A stretch of 64,000 bases of DNA from Erythrobacter colymbi (GTDB lineage Bacteria; Pseudomonadota; Alphaproteobacteria; Sphingomonadales; Sphingomonadaceae), in NCBI RefSeq assembly GCF_002155685.1, contig NZ_MUYK01000005.1, positions 124,001-188,000 on the forward strand, in the 5' to 3' direction. The notes below the pieces were generated by a model that searched no databases, was not told the DNA's origin, and worked only from the letters and a program-made list of their open reading frames with translations. Positions 16,262 to 25,509 of the stretch are shown piece after piece. How positions within the stretch are numbered: the stretch's first letter is position 1; each line of letters begins with the position of its first letter. Made by a program: the position numbers and the translations under genes.

Positions 16262-19012
16262 TCAGCCGAGACCAGCCCCCAGAGACTTCGTCTTCGAGGC
16301 CTCGGGCGCACTCACCTCTATGGCCGTCTGCTTTTCGCCCGCGCGCTCGTGAATCGCCCGGATCAGCCGCGCCTTGTCGTCGGTGACGACAATGGCTTCG
16401 GACCTGGCGCGCGAGAGCGCGACATAGAGCATCTTCTGATCGACCAGATTGGCGGAGCGGCTGTCGGCGTGGATCAGGACGCGCTCGGCGGTCTGGCCCT
16501 GCGCGGCGTGGGCGGTCTGGACATAGGCATGGCGCAGATGAGCGTCGCGCGGGTCGGTGAGATCGAGCCGCTGCTCGCGGCCATTGGCCAGCGCGATGGT
16601 CGCCTGCTGACGCTCCGGATCGATGCCGGTGACGGTGCCGCGAAGCCCGTTGATCCGCCCGGCCTCGCGGTCGTTGCGGGTGAACTGCACCCGGTCGCCC
16701 GCTTGCAACTCCATCGTCTTGGACGCGAACACCTCGACCTTGCCCGCGCCCCGCTGGCGCAGCCGCCAGTCGACGGCTGAACCGTCAGCGGACTTGAGCG
16801 ATATAGCGGCCTTATCCGGATCGATCTTCTCGACCCGGTAGGCGGCCCCGCGCGAGACGCCCTTGTCGGCATAGTCGCGGGCAAAGCGGACGACATCGCC
16901 AATGGCATAGCTTGCGGTCTGGCGGGTTTCTGCGCGGGTCAGGCCCTTGGCTTCCAGCGCCTCGAACCGAACGGCCGCGGATGAGAGCTCGCCGCGCTGC
17001 ACCAGCTGCTGCCGGATCATGGCAGTTAGAGTGTCGCGCCCGTCGCGCGAAGGCTCGATCACGAGGGTCCGCGCACGCTCTGCAGGGCTCAGGGCAACAT
17101 AGCGCTGGGCCATCGTCGCAAGACGGGCATCCCGGCTTGCACCTTCGATCACCTCGCCCCCACCCCGCTCCAACGCGGCAAGCGCCTTGCCGGCATGACC
17201 CTCGATTGACGCCATGACGGCTTCGCGGATCTCGGCATTGGTTTGCCGGACTACGTTGGCGAGTTTGGCCGTGGCCATGCCGGCCTGCTGCAGCTGGGCA
17301 AAGGCCGCACCAGCGCCGACCGATCCGAGCTGCCTGACGTCGCCGACCAGCACAAGCCGGGCACCGGCCTTATCAGCGCGGGACATCAGCGCCGCCATGT
17401 CACGCGCCGAGAGCATCGAAGCTTCATCGACGATCCAGACCGCGCCCTTGCCGACCCCTTTGGCCTCGGGCGAGACAAGATGCCGCGCGACGGTATCGCC
17501 GCGCAGGCCAAGCGCTTCTCCCAGCACCGTCGCCGCCGACGCGGTCGGGGCGAGCGCGGTAACCGCCAGCCCGCTCTTCGCTGCCTCCCGCGCATAGGTC
17601 GCCAGCACGGTCGTGGTCTTGGCGGTCCCGGCATAGCCCTGCACGGCGGCAACGCGGTCGCGCGATGTCAGCAGCGCGGAGGTCGCGCGCTTCTGATCAT
17701 CGGTCCAGGCAAAGCCCGCGCGCGCGGATTGGCGGGCGGCGCGCTCAATCGCGCGCGCAGCAGCGAGCGGCGAAGCCAGCGGCGCGGCAACGCCGCGCCC
17801 GGCGGCTTCAAGGCGCAGCATGGTCTGCTCGGTCGCCATAGCGTCGGGCGTAGTGAAGCCCGCAAACTCCGCACCGCGCCGGTCCAAATAGGTGCGCGGG
17901 ACCAGCGTGCCGCGTTCGCCCGCTTCGGCAATAGCCGCGCTGATGGCGCTATGGCTGAGCCTGCCAAAGGCATAGTCGCCCGCCTCGCTTGCCAGCGTGC
18001 TGGCCGGGAACACCGCCTGCCGCTCGGACAACTTCGCAGCGGCCCAGGCGACAGCGCGCGCTGCAAGGATCTCGGGGCTCGCCGCAGTTTCGCTCGCCCG
18101 GGCCCTATCCTCGGCCTCCACGATGACGCGTGCCTGCGCCGCCTCGCCAAAGCCCTTAGCTTCTGATGTGGCGCGCCATTCGGCACGCAAGCTCTTGTGG
18201 TCCGCATGGCTTTTGGCCTCGCGGGTATCGAGCGCCGCGATCTGTTTCTCCGCGGCACTCGCTTCCTCCCGGCTCGTACCCCGCTCGGTAAGCCGCGCAT
18301 CGATTGCTGCGGTACGCTGGCTGAGGGCGTCGATTACCTTTTCGGGCACGCCTGCGATCTCGAACATGGCGTCCTTGCCCGCCTCGATCCGATAACCCAG
18401 CTTCGCCGCGCCATGCGCCAACTCCTGACGGTAGATCGCACCAATCTCCTTCTGTAGCTGATAGAAGGCGCGCGGCTCGAGGCTGCGCCAGTTGCTGCCC
18501 TTGTCCTGTGTTGCGTTGAGGATCACCGCATGGGTGTGGAGCTGCGGGTCCTGCGCGCGGCTTGTGGCATGGCGGAAGGTTGCGATGGCGAGGTTGCCCG
18601 TTTCCTCACGCCGCACCTCCCCGCCCTCCCGAACCCGGGTTGCCGCCATATGCTGCTCGACATGGCCAAGCGCGGCTTTGACTGCTGCGGCATGCGCAGC
18701 GATCAGCCGCTTGTCGCCGGCAACCTCGGCCAATATCGAGACCGACTTGGGCGCGGAGAAAGTGATGTCCCAGCCCGGCCGGTGCTCGATTCTGCCATCG
18801 CGGGTGGTGCCGAGCTGCTGCCCGGCAACGCGGCCTTCGAGCAGCTCGGCAAACTCCACGCGGTCCACTTCTCCGGACAGACCCAGCGCCTCGGCCCCCT
18901 CACCAAACCACTCCGAGGGGGCAAAGCCCCCCTCGGCATAGTAGTCATCGGCCTCGTAGTAGCTGGCTGCCTGCCCAGCGCTTGTCAGGGCTGAGACCGA
19001 TGCCACCATCAC
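16262..19012 (-). CDS. traI: MobF-family relaxase/helicase (TraI/TrwC-like)
   Basis: 916-residue conjugative relaxase. The N-terminal relaxase domain has the tyrosine cluster SYYEADDYY (Tyr18/19 and Tyr24/25) and a three-His metal site (FRHATSR...PQLHTHAVI). A RecD-like helicase follows, with Walker A GYAGTAKTT, Walker B WIVDEASML and a motif VI YVALSRARSEA. It nicks oriT and unwinds the transferred strand. The start is GTG 19012 (GTGA overlap with the traD stop) or ATG 19009. No frameshift was seen. The oriT itself was not identified; the 220-bp spacer before ardC contains short inverted GC-rich repeats but no recognisable nic site. Confidence 0.93.
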   Translation of the reverse strand: MMVASVSALTSAGQAASYYEADDYYAEGGFAPSEWFGEGAEALGLSGEVDRVEFAELLEGRVAGQQLGTTRDGRIEHRPGWDITFSAPKSVSILAEVAGDKRLIAAHAAAVKAALGHVEQHMAATRVREGGEVRREETGNLAIATFRHATSRAQDPQLHTHAVILNATQDKGSNWRSLEPRAFYQLQKEIGAIYRQELAHGAAKLGYRIEAGKDAMFEIAGVPEKVIDALSQRTAAIDARLTERGTSREEASAAEKQIAALDTREAKSHADHKSLRAEWRATSEAKGFGEAAQARVIVEAEDRARASETAASPEILAARAVAWAAAKLSERQAVFPASTLASEAGDYAFGRLSHSAISAAIAEAGERGTLVPRTYLDRRGAEFAGFTTPDAMATEQTMLRLEAAGRGVAAPLASPLAAARAIERAARQSARAGFAWTDDQKRATSALLTSRDRVAAVQGYAGTAKTTTVLATYAREAAKSGLAVTALAPTASAATVLGEALGLRGDTVARHLVSPEAKGVGKGAVWIVDEASMLSARDMAALMSRADKAGARLVLVGDVRQLGSVGAGAAFAQLQQAGMATAKLANVVRQTNAEIREAVMASIEGHAGKALAALERGGGEVIEGASRDARLATMAQRYVALSPAERARTLVIEPSRDGRDTLTAMIRQQLVQRGELSSAAVRFEALEAKGLTRAETRQTASYAIGDVVRFARDYADKGVSRGAAYRVEKIDPDKAAISLKSADGSAVDWRLRQRGAGKVEVFASKTMELQAGDRVQFTRNDREAGRINGLRGTVTGIDPERQQATIALANGREQRLDLTDPRDAHLRHAYVQTAHAAQGQTAERVLIHADSRSANLVDQKMLYVALSRARSEAIVVTDDKARLIRAIHERAGEKQTAIEVSAPEASKTKSLGAGLG

Positions 19013-20853
19013 ACCGCCCCCGCCTCAGGCCCCTTCGTTGAGCCTCCATCGGGTTCGTCCTCGGAAGGCGCTGCAACAGCGCTGACCCGGCTCCACAGGG
19101 TGCTCGCCGGATCGCCCGCCACAAAGGCTGGCTGGCGCGGTGAGCCCCGCCGGGCGATGTGCTCAGCCGTGAGGCCGATCCGCGCAACCGGCAGGCCATC
19201 AGGCAGCAGCAGAAAGCCCTGATGCGGGGGAAGACGCAGTTCGCTTTCGAGCACAGCCGCGCGGAACTGGCGCTGCGTGGCAATGGCGGTGCGGGGCACC
19301 TCCTTGCCGACCATCAAGGTGTCGGTGGCCATCCGCATTTCGACTTCGCACTGGCCGATGGTCTCGCTCGCCCATTGGCGGGTTTCGCGGTCGACGGTCT
19401 GCAGGAACAGCTTGGTATTGCAGCAGGCGAGCATGGCTTCAGCGATGTTGTCGCCATAGCGATGACGCATCTGCCCCAGCGCCTGAAAGGTCAGCACGAT
19501 TGCCGCTCCAAACTTGCGACCTTCGGGCAGAAGACGCGCAAGGTTTTCGACGCGCGGCAGGTCGGCAAGCTCATCGAGCACGAACCAGATGCGCCGCTCG
19601 GGCGAAGGCGAGAGGCCCAGCACGGCGCTCGCCGCACATTCAAGCCAGCAGGCCATGAGGGGCTTGGCTGCCTCGAAATAGTCCTCCTTGCGCGGCACAA
19701 AGATCCAGGGCTTTGCGCCCTCCACCCGGTCCAGCCCGACAATGAAATTGCGGAATGCAAAGCGCGCCGTGTTCTCCTGTTCGACCTTCAGGAATTGGAT
19801 CAGGTTGGCGGCCTTGGCGAGCATGAAGAGCACGCTGCCGGTGGCGCGGTCAGCATCATCGGCAAAGGTGCGCGCCGAGGATGTATGCCCCAGCCAGGCC
19901 TTCAGCTGCTCCTTGCTCTTGACCTGCAGTGCATCGAGCAAGGCCTCGAGACTGCCGTTCTTCTCGGCCCACAACGACCGCATCATGTTGGCGACCAGAA
20001 TGCGGCTCGTTTCGAGCCAGACATCATCATCCTGACTGCCGGTTTCGGAGACCAGCTGGCGCGCGATGCGGTCGGCATCGGCGGGGTGCGATATCTCGTC
20101 GAAGGGTGACCAGAATGCGCAGCGCGCATCGAAGGGATTGAGGATGATGTCGCCGCGTGCGGGGTGGTAATAGTGCGCGATGAACTCTCCGGATGTGTCG
20201 TAAACCAGCGCTGCTTCGCCGCGCGCTTCGATACCGTCGAGCATCTGTCGCAGCACCGTGGTCTTGCCGCTCCCGGTGGTACCGAGGAAGGCAAAATGCC
20301 TGGTCTCGATCCGCTGCGGTATGGGGACCGGCCCGATCTGCAGCGCACCCCCGCCGGACAGCGAACGGGTGTGCGCGGCGACCTCTTCCTGGCGCGCCAG
20401 ACGGGTACCGCCGATCACCCGGTCGGCCAGCGTATCGCGCCCCTGCGAGGACATGGTGCGCTGGATCAACCACACCACCAGAAGCCCCAGGGCGCAGCCC
20501 AGAACTGCCCCGATGATGAGCACAGCGACGGCTTTGGAGAAGGTCCCGGCAATGAATGGCTCGTTGGCAAAAGCAGCCGCTGAGACGGTAGAGCGATACC
20601 CCTCCAGCGACACGTTCATCATCAGGTCCTTGCCCGCCATCTCTCCCAGCATGACGAGGGCCTTGGCCATCAGACATTGGCCTGCGACTTTTAGCTCGGC
20701 TGCACTCAGGACGAACTGCGGCGCGATGATCGCGCCCGCGCCGCCGGACAGCAGAACTAGCCGGGCAAAGAACCCGAAACGCTGCTGCAACTGGGCCATG
20801 CGCACGCGCCACAGCGCGTGGGCACGGGTGATGAAGTCGTTGCCTGCGGTCAT
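19009..20853 (-). CDS. traD: Type IV coupling protein (TraD/VirD4 family)
   Basis: 614 residues: two N-terminal membrane segments (around LVLLSGGAGAIIAPQFVL and AVAVLIIGAVLGCALGLLVV), then a RecA-like motor with Walker A LGTTGSGKTT and Walker B IWFVLDELADLP, plus the GRKFGAAIVLTFQALGQMR region typical of coupling proteins. It feeds the relaxase-DNA complex into a type IV secretion channel. Its start overlaps the upstream small gene by 4 nt (ATGA) and its stop overlaps traI, so the set is one operon. No channel genes occur in the window, so it would need a helper. Confidence 0.92.
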   Translation of the reverse strand: MTAGNDFITRAHALWRVRMAQLQQRFGFFARLVLLSGGAGAIIAPQFVLSAAELKVAGQCLMAKALVMLGEMAGKDLMMNVSLEGYRSTVSAAAFANEPFIAGTFSKAVAVLIIGAVLGCALGLLVVWLIQRTMSSQGRDTLADRVIGGTRLARQEEVAAHTRSLSGGGALQIGPVPIPQRIETRHFAFLGTTGSGKTTVLRQMLDGIEARGEAALVYDTSGEFIAHYYHPARGDIILNPFDARCAFWSPFDEISHPADADRIARQLVSETGSQDDDVWLETSRILVANMMRSLWAEKNGSLEALLDALQVKSKEQLKAWLGHTSSARTFADDADRATGSVLFMLAKAANLIQFLKVEQENTARFAFRNFIVGLDRVEGAKPWIFVPRKEDYFEAAKPLMACWLECAASAVLGLSPSPERRIWFVLDELADLPRVENLARLLPEGRKFGAAIVLTFQALGQMRHRYGDNIAEAMLACCNTKLFLQTVDRETRQWASETIGQCEVEMRMATDTLMVGKEVPRTAIATQRQFRAAVLESELRLPPHQGFLLLPDGLPVARIGLTAEHIARRGSPRQPAFVAGDPASTLWSRVSAVAAPSEDEPDGGSTKGPEAGAV

Positions 20854-21221
20854 CGCTCGCTCTCCTCTGCCAGCTTGCGCTGGCGCTCGAATGCGGCCCG
20901 CGCTTCGGCGGCAATGACCTCGTCGGATGTGCGCCCGCCGAGCGCTGACGAGCGGGCATAGGCATAGGCCGCGCAGGCCGTGAACAGGGTGCGGTCAAGC
21001 ACCCGTTCGGCATCGGCAAGGCGTTCCGATATCGACCCGATCACGCTGGCCATTTCGGCAAGATCGGTCTCCCGGTCAGCGCCGTGGATGAGGGCCAGAA
21101 GCCCCTCTTCAACGACCCGGCCGAGCATGGCGTACTGGCTGAGCCCACGCCGCTGCGCGAACTCGGCGAGCACCCGGTATTGCGACGGATTGAGGCGCAC
21201 CGTCTGCACCCGCGCGCTCAT
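20850..21221 (-). CDS. Possible relaxosome accessory protein upstream of traD
   Basis: 123 residues, starting MSARVQTVRLNPSQYRVLAEFAQRRG, which looks like a ribbon-helix-helix DNA-binding start, followed by a long Ala/Glu/Arg-rich helical tail (EVIAAEARAAFERQRKLAEESER). Four-nt overlaps on both sides tie it to traD and to the small gene upstream. Position and fold suggest an accessory that binds oriT or bridges relaxase and coupling protein; that function is inferred, not shown. Confidence 0.65.
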   Translation of the reverse strand: MSARVQTVRLNPSQYRVLAEFAQRRGLSQYAMLGRVVEEGLLALIHGADRETDLAEMASVIGSISERLADAERVLDRTLFTACAAYAYARSSALGGRTSDEVIAAEARAAFERQRKLAEESER

Positions 21222-21439
21222 CGCACCGTCTCCTGAGCGATGCGATCCGCCATCGCGAAAAATGGCGGAATTGCGTGGGTGCCGAGAGCCTGTCGGAGAC
21301 GAGATGCTATCCGCATCCCGTCAAACCCGCAGAAATCCTCGCTGCACGCGTGCGTGGGGTGTGTATCCCTTTTCCGGGCCCGATGCATCGCATCGTGGCC
21401 CTTCATGGGTTCCGGTGAATAGTCCTGTCTGTGGCTCAC
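21218..21439 (-). CDS. Small hypothetical protein in the mobilisation operon
   Basis: 73 codons from GTG 21439, which overlaps the preceding stop (TAGTG), and ending in a 4-nt overlap with the next gene. The composition (MSHRQDYSPEPMKGHDAMHR..., Cys/His-rich in the middle) matches no family I know. The only support is perfect tiling between two coupled genes, so it may be a spacer frame rather than a gene. Confidence 0.35.
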   Translation of the reverse strand: MSHRQDYSPEPMKGHDAMHRARKRDTHPTHACSEDFCGFDGMRIASRLRQALGTHAIPPFFAMADRIAQETVR

Positions 21440-21960
21440 TAGATATCCCCCAGGTCCCGAGGTACGCGGGCGAATGCGCGGATCTGACGCTCGGCTTCAG
21501 CGTCGGCGGCAGCACGGTCGGGGAACGGCTTTTCAGGAAGCGCGGGGACGAATGTAAGGTCCTTGTCCTGCATCCATTTGCGCACTGACCGATCGACCAC
21601 AGCACGCAGTGTCTCGCGCAGATCGAAAGCATCTTCAGGCGACAATCGGGCCCATTGGAGATGGTCGAGAATGAACCCGCCGAGCGGGTATGTTTTGTCG
21701 CCGATAGCGACCAGGGGACCTTCAAATTGGGCCGAGAATTCCTCGCCCTTGAAGCGATCGATCATGGGCCGTTCGAAGTAGAGCCAGTCGGCGATGAAGT
21801 TACGGTAGCAGCTGCCATCGAGGCCGGTGCGGCTGAGCCGCCTGACGTAATCGTCGATCAGCAGTTCTGTCAGAGACTTGTATCGGTCATTGACCGGGAC
21901 ACGAACGAGCGCCCAGCCTTCCGCGCGCAAGGCGGCTTCCAACATGGAGAAAATGGACAT
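21439..21960 (-). CDS. Conserved hypothetical island protein
   Basis: 173 residues from ATG 21960 (MSIFSMLEAALRAEGWALVR); a longer version starting at 21996 adds 12 unlikely residues. The protein is soluble and aromatic-rich (CYRNFIADWLYFERPMIDRF, FILDHLQWARLSPEDAFDLR). It follows alpA by about 45 bp in the same orientation and precedes the traD/traI genes, a place where sphingomonad islands often carry a conserved protein of unknown role. Function not recognised. Confidence 0.6.
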   Translation of the reverse strand: MSIFSMLEAALRAEGWALVRVPVNDRYKSLTELLIDDYVRRLSRTGLDGSCYRNFIADWLYFERPMIDRFKGEEFSAQFEGPLVAIGDKTYPLGGFILDHLQWARLSPEDAFDLRETLRAVVDRSVRKWMQDKDLTFVPALPEKPFPDRAAADAEAERQIRAFARVPRDLGDI

Positions 21961-22005
21961 TGGGAAAGCATCTTTCTGCGGGCCACTGCCCGCCAATTGA
22001 GGGGG

Positions 22006-22197
22006 TCAGTAGCGGCGCAGCGGAAGGGCGTTGATCCATTCCGATATGTCGGCGGCGCGCCAGCGAATGCGGCCGCCGCCGATGTCGACAGGGTGGGGGA
22101 AGCCCCCTTTGCGCATCTTTCTCCAGATGGTGGAGCGACTGCGAATGCCCGTGAGGCGCAGGACCTCTTGGCAGGTGATCAGTTCGGTATTCGACAT
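22006..22197 (-). CDS. alpA: AlpA-family regulator / excisionase-like protein
   Basis: 63-residue winged-helix protein: LITCQEVLRLTGIRSRSTIW, RKMRKGGFPHPVDIG, IRWRAADISEWI. This is the AlpA/MerR-like fold of P4-type islands, which activate or direct integrase action. ATG 22197 is chosen because AGAGGAA lies just upstream; the frame open to 22302 lacks a ribosome site. It is the first gene of the minus-strand mobilisation operon. Together with the P4-type integrase at the left edge it supports a single mobile element. Confidence 0.87.
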   Translation of the reverse strand: MSNTELITCQEVLRLTGIRSRSTIWRKMRKGGFPHPVDIGGGRIRWRAADISEWINALPLRRY

Positions 22198-22595
22198 GAC
22201 AGATTCCTCTTCATTCAAGGTTCTGTCACTGGCGCCGTCGTCCCCTTCCGGAGTGTCGGTTTGACCGTCGCACGGTGAGCCGCACGACGGTCCTGTATTC
22301 AACCCGACACACCTGCCTGAGCTTCAGTGACCATCAGAAGCTATGTGCGACGCTTGGCTGTTGGAAAGAACAAAACGGGATCAAAAGCCGTTCCATCTGA
22401 CGCGTGGACGGCTGTGGACGCACCGGGACGCATCCCGTTCGGCACAGTTCTCATGAGCGGGGAGCCAAGCCTCGGTTTTGTCGGTAATGAGCAGCGCCAG
22501 CGGCGGATTATGTCAGCGTTCATGGCCGGAATCTGCGCGACTCGGTACCTTACGCACTTAACGGAGACTTGAGGATTGGATTGTAATTCAATCGT
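22198..22595. other. Region upstream of alpA without a supported gene
   Basis: About 400 bp. Overlapping 81- and 99-codon frames on opposite strands lack ribosome sites and family patterns. The region should hold the promoter of the minus-strand mobilisation operon. A short inverted repeat, GATTG and CAATC around TAATT, lies near 22577-22593, just before the next start codon. Confidence 0.45.
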
Positions 22596-22838
22596 ATGGC
22601 TCGCCCGCAACCCTACCGGCGCTTCACCAATCGCCCTCAACGGCGTCCCGCGCCCACTGCTGAAACGACCCTGCAGACCGCAGGGCGCTACGGCCTGATC
22701 GCCGTGGCTTCGGGGCTTGGCTTAGCCTTTGGAGCGAATGCTCTGGAGGCTGCAAAGGAGCGACAAGCGATCCTCGATACGCTGCCCGCCGGGGACACGT
22801 ATTCCGGCTGCAACGAAGTCCACGCAGCTGGGGTAGCG
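22596..22838 (+). pseudogene. Broken Excalibur-domain membrane protein
   Basis: The frame begins MARPQPYRRFTNRPQ, contains one hydrophobic segment (GLIAVASGLGLAFGANAL), and reaches TYSGCNEVHAAGVA, which looks like the opening of an Excalibur calcium-binding motif. The expected continuation (a DxDxDG loop ending in C-P/Y residues) is missing: after about 22838 the sequence changes character and the frame runs on to 23159 as Arg/Pro-rich noise. This suggests a deletion or insertion junction. The domain match is by eye and partial. Confidence 0.4.
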
Positions 22839-23350
22839 GGCCAAGGACGACGGCACATGGATCGGCTTGGGTTGGCGGTCTCGCCGGCCTTTACACCTTC
22901 GCCGCCTCACTATGGCGCCGACGATTGCGCATCACGATCTATTATTCCGAGGGGACGACGCGCATGTGTCCTGGCATCGCTACGTGATCAGCAATCGATC
23001 CGATCTCACGCTGACGTTTCGTTATATCGGACCCGCGTGGTGCATCACGACACCGCTAGGCCGTCAGATGCTCAATTTCGCGTTCGATACGGAAGACAAA
23101 GATCCGCACCTAACGGTGGTTACCCTCCTTGCGTCGGTGCAATAGGATATGGACGATGAGCACTGGCAACAGGCGCAATCGGCTGAGCGGCGCAATGCCG
23201 CCTATCTCCAGTTCTGGATCGAGTTTCCTCGTCTAGGCACCCAGCGCTGCCACTGGCGGCGCGGAAATCGGACTTGACGCTTCGCGAGCCAATGATCCAC
23301 CGGTTCTATGTTTTGTGGGGCGCCGGAACCCTCTTGGATTGAGATTGACT
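22839..23350. other. Decayed or unassigned junction sequence
   Basis: About 510 bp between the broken Excalibur-type gene and the nuclease gene. A 92-codon frame (22867-23145) contains ordinary-looking protein text (DLLFRGDDAHVSWHRYVI, TDLTL-like strands) but has no ribosome site and no family match, so it may be a gene remnant. The last 190 bp should carry the promoter of the nuclease-caspase pair; no clear -35/-10 was found. Confidence 0.4.
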
Positions 23351-24517
23351 ATGAGCGGCTTCGTTCACTTTGAGCATGCGCCCCCGAGGAGTTGGGACCA
23401 ATTCGAGGAGTTGTGCGCTGACACCTTTCAAGATGAATTCCAGGACTATGCGCTTGTTCGTAACGGACGCCAGGGGCAAGCGCAGGACGGTGTTGATATA
23501 GTCGCACGTCAAGGCGTCCTTTGGCCGATCGGTATACAGTGCAAAAAGAAATCACGCTGGCCTGTTAAAAAAATCACGACGCAGGAAATAGACGCTGAAA
23601 TCGCCAAGGCGAAAAATTTCAAACCTGCGCTGCAGGTTTTTTACTTGGTCTCGACGGCCCCGGATGATGGCCCGTTGCAGGAGCACGTCCGCAAGCTCAA
23701 CGTGCAGCACAAGAAGCAAAAGCTGTTCGAAGTCGTTTTGATCGGCTGGGCCGAGCTCGAACGTAGGGCCAAGCGGCATCATAGTGTCGCCGCCAAGCAT
23801 TTCGGCTCATATTCGGCCGCTCCTCCGGCGCCGTTGATCGCCGCGTGGCAAGCCTCGGGCTATAAGCTGCATCTCGACGACGAGGAGCTTCGTGTCGCCA
23901 TCCGAGAGATCATCCATGACTTGGGCGATTTTCCGAATGGACGCATCCTCATCCACCAGCAGGAAACGGCCGATCTGCTTTTCGAAATCAAGAAGCGGCA
24001 GGCGGCGTCCAACCAATCTCTCAAAGAGCGTGAGGCGATCGTCGACCTCCGCGACAAGCTTCGTCAGCTACGCGATCGCGAAAGTACCGCCGCTGCGGGA
24101 TTGAGACTACTCTTTGGCAACAAGTTTTTGCGTGAAATGATGACCGCCTGGCGCGATCACGCCTCGATCCTCGTCCGGTCCTACGTTGAGCAGGAACTTG
24201 ATATGCAATTCTCGACCGTGACGGGCTTTGAGAAGATCAGGATCTTCCCCCCCGGTCTGACACCTGACGAGCGGATAGCAGTTTTTATGCCGCCTGTAGA
24301 TCTCGCCGCCATTATGCAGCACCGGACGGAACTCAGGGAAAAGTATCCGAACCTGCGCTCTGACAACGTCAGCGAGCTTCCCAACGCGGTTCGGTTCAAG
24401 TGGGCCATGCCGGCTCTTGTACGCCGGTGGGTCAAGGCGCTGGATAGCGGCCGGTCCGCAGAAGAACTTGAGCGGGCCCACTGGTTCGATACCGCGGCAT
24501 GGCGCTTCGAGCAGTAA
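23351..24517 (+). CDS. Mrr-like PD-(D/E)XK nuclease, likely effector of a two-gene defence module
   Basis: 388 residues from ATG 23351; the frame open to 23315 adds only unsupported codons. The first ~150 residues form a restriction-endonuclease-like core: WDQFEELCADTF, then RQGQAQDGVDIVA with the catalytic Asp, IGIQCKKK as the QxK variant of the (D/E)xK motif, and a following strand LQVFYLVSTA. The remaining ~230 residues are mostly helical (SLKEREAIVDLRDKLRQLR) without a recognised domain. The stop is 9 bp before a caspase-like protease gene, so the two are cotranscribed. Proposed role: a latent nuclease released or activated by the protease during infection. Alternative: an ordinary type IV restriction enzyme. 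Confidence 0.75.
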   Translation: MSGFVHFEHAPPRSWDQFEELCADTFQDEFQDYALVRNGRQGQAQDGVDIVARQGVLWPIGIQCKKKSRWPVKKITTQEIDAEIAKAKNFKPALQVFYLVSTAPDDGPLQEHVRKLNVQHKKQKLFEVVLIGWAELERRAKRHHSVAAKHFGSYSAAPPAPLIAAWQASGYKLHLDDEELRVAIREIIHDLGDFPNGRILIHQQETADLLFEIKKRQAASNQSLKEREAIVDLRDKLRQLRDRESTAAAGLRLLFGNKFLREMMTAWRDHASILVRSYVEQELDMQFSTVTGFEKIRIFPPGLTPDERIAVFMPPVDLAAIMQHRTELREKYPNLRSDNVSELPNAVRFKWAMPALVRRWVKALDSGRSAEELERAHWFDTAAWRFEQ

Positions 24518-24526
24518 GGGGCATGG

Positions 24527-25441
24527 ATGGAATACGGAAAGCCCATCATCGACATTGTCGACAAGTTCGAGGTGAACACGATCGTCTGGCTACGATCGCT
24601 ACCCGAGGACGAGTTAGGTCCGTCCCGCAGGATGGTGGAGGACATCGAACCTCTCGCGGAGCGCGGTGGAACGTTCCAGTTCGAGGAAATCGTGGTGTCG
24701 TCGACGGCCGAAATGCTGGCAGCGCTTGCGACACTCGCGTCGAGGTGTCGCGACGGCCTTCGGCCAATCCTGCACTTCGACTGCCACGGTTCCGAGGAAT
24801 CGGGCCTGTTGTTAGCACCTAGCGGCGATCGTCTCGGGTGGGCCGAACTGACGTCGGCGCTTCGTGCGGTGAACGTTGCCGCAGAGAACAACGTCTGCTG
24901 CATCTTTGGCGTTTGCTTCGGCATGTATCTGTCGACCGAGCTTTCTGTAACCGAACCGAGCCCCTACTTCCTTACGATCGCACCGGAACGCGAGATTAGC
25001 GTCGGAGAGTTGGAAGCGAGATTCCCTTCTTTCTACGAACGCCTTTTCGAAACAGGCAACATCACCCAAGCATATGGGGAGCGATTAGCCGAGGTGTTGA
25101 GCATCTTCCAATGCCACGAGATCTTCGGGAAAGTCTTCGCCACGTACATCGTCAACCATGGCAGCAACGCAGCTTTATCGGAGCGACGAGAAAAGCTGAT
25201 CACTAAGCTCCTCGAGCGGCGAGGGATCTCGGAGGCGACGCCGGACCAACTTCGACGCGCTCGAGCCCAGATGAAAGTGGGTCTGAAGCTCAACCAAGGC
25301 ATCCTCGACCGTTACGCGTCGATTTTCCTTATCGGCCGCAAGGCTGTTCTCGGCATCGAAGACGTGGAGAAACTGGCTGAGGTGTATCGTCGGCGACGCG
25401 ACGCCCGGGCGGCGGCCTCCACCAGGAGCGGCCGTTCATAA
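24527..25441 (+). CDS. Caspase-like cysteine protease
   Basis: 304 residues. The region RPILHFDCHGSEESGLLL carries the His-Gly of a caspase/CHAT fold (His87), and NNVCCIFGVCFGMYLS supplies the strand ending in the presumed catalytic Cys130. These are the canonical spacing and hydrophobic context of clan CD proteases. The C-terminal ~150 residues are helical and charged ([24 protein letters not shown]), with a possible membrane-prone strand YASIFLIG. AAGGGG precedes the start. It follows the nuclease gene by 9 bp. Bacterial caspase-like proteases are known effectors or activators in several immunity systems; which role applies here is inference. Confidence 0.7.
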   Translation: MEYGKPIIDIVDKFEVNTIVWLRSLPEDELGPSRRMVEDIEPLAERGGTFQFEEIVVSSTAEMLAALATLASRCRDGLRPILHFDCHGSEESGLLLAPSGDRLGWAELTSALRAVNVAAENNVCCIFGVCFGMYLSTELSVTEPSPYFLTIAPEREISVGELEARFPSFYERLFETGNITQAYGERLAEVLSIFQCHEIFGKVFATYIVNHGSNAALSERREKLITKLLERRGISEATPDQLRRARAQMKVGLKLNQGILDRYASIFLIGRKAVLGIEDVEKLAEVYRRRRDARAAASTRSGRS

Positions 25442-25509
25442 CGCGGATCGCTATCACCAATGCCGTAAGAGCCTTAGCGCAGATCGAAGTAGGCAACGGG
25501 CGCCCAGAC

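Noticed and set aside
22867..23145. 92-codon frame before the nuclease gene
   Set aside because: Text is protein-like but there is no ribosome site or family match; kept only as a possible remnant.
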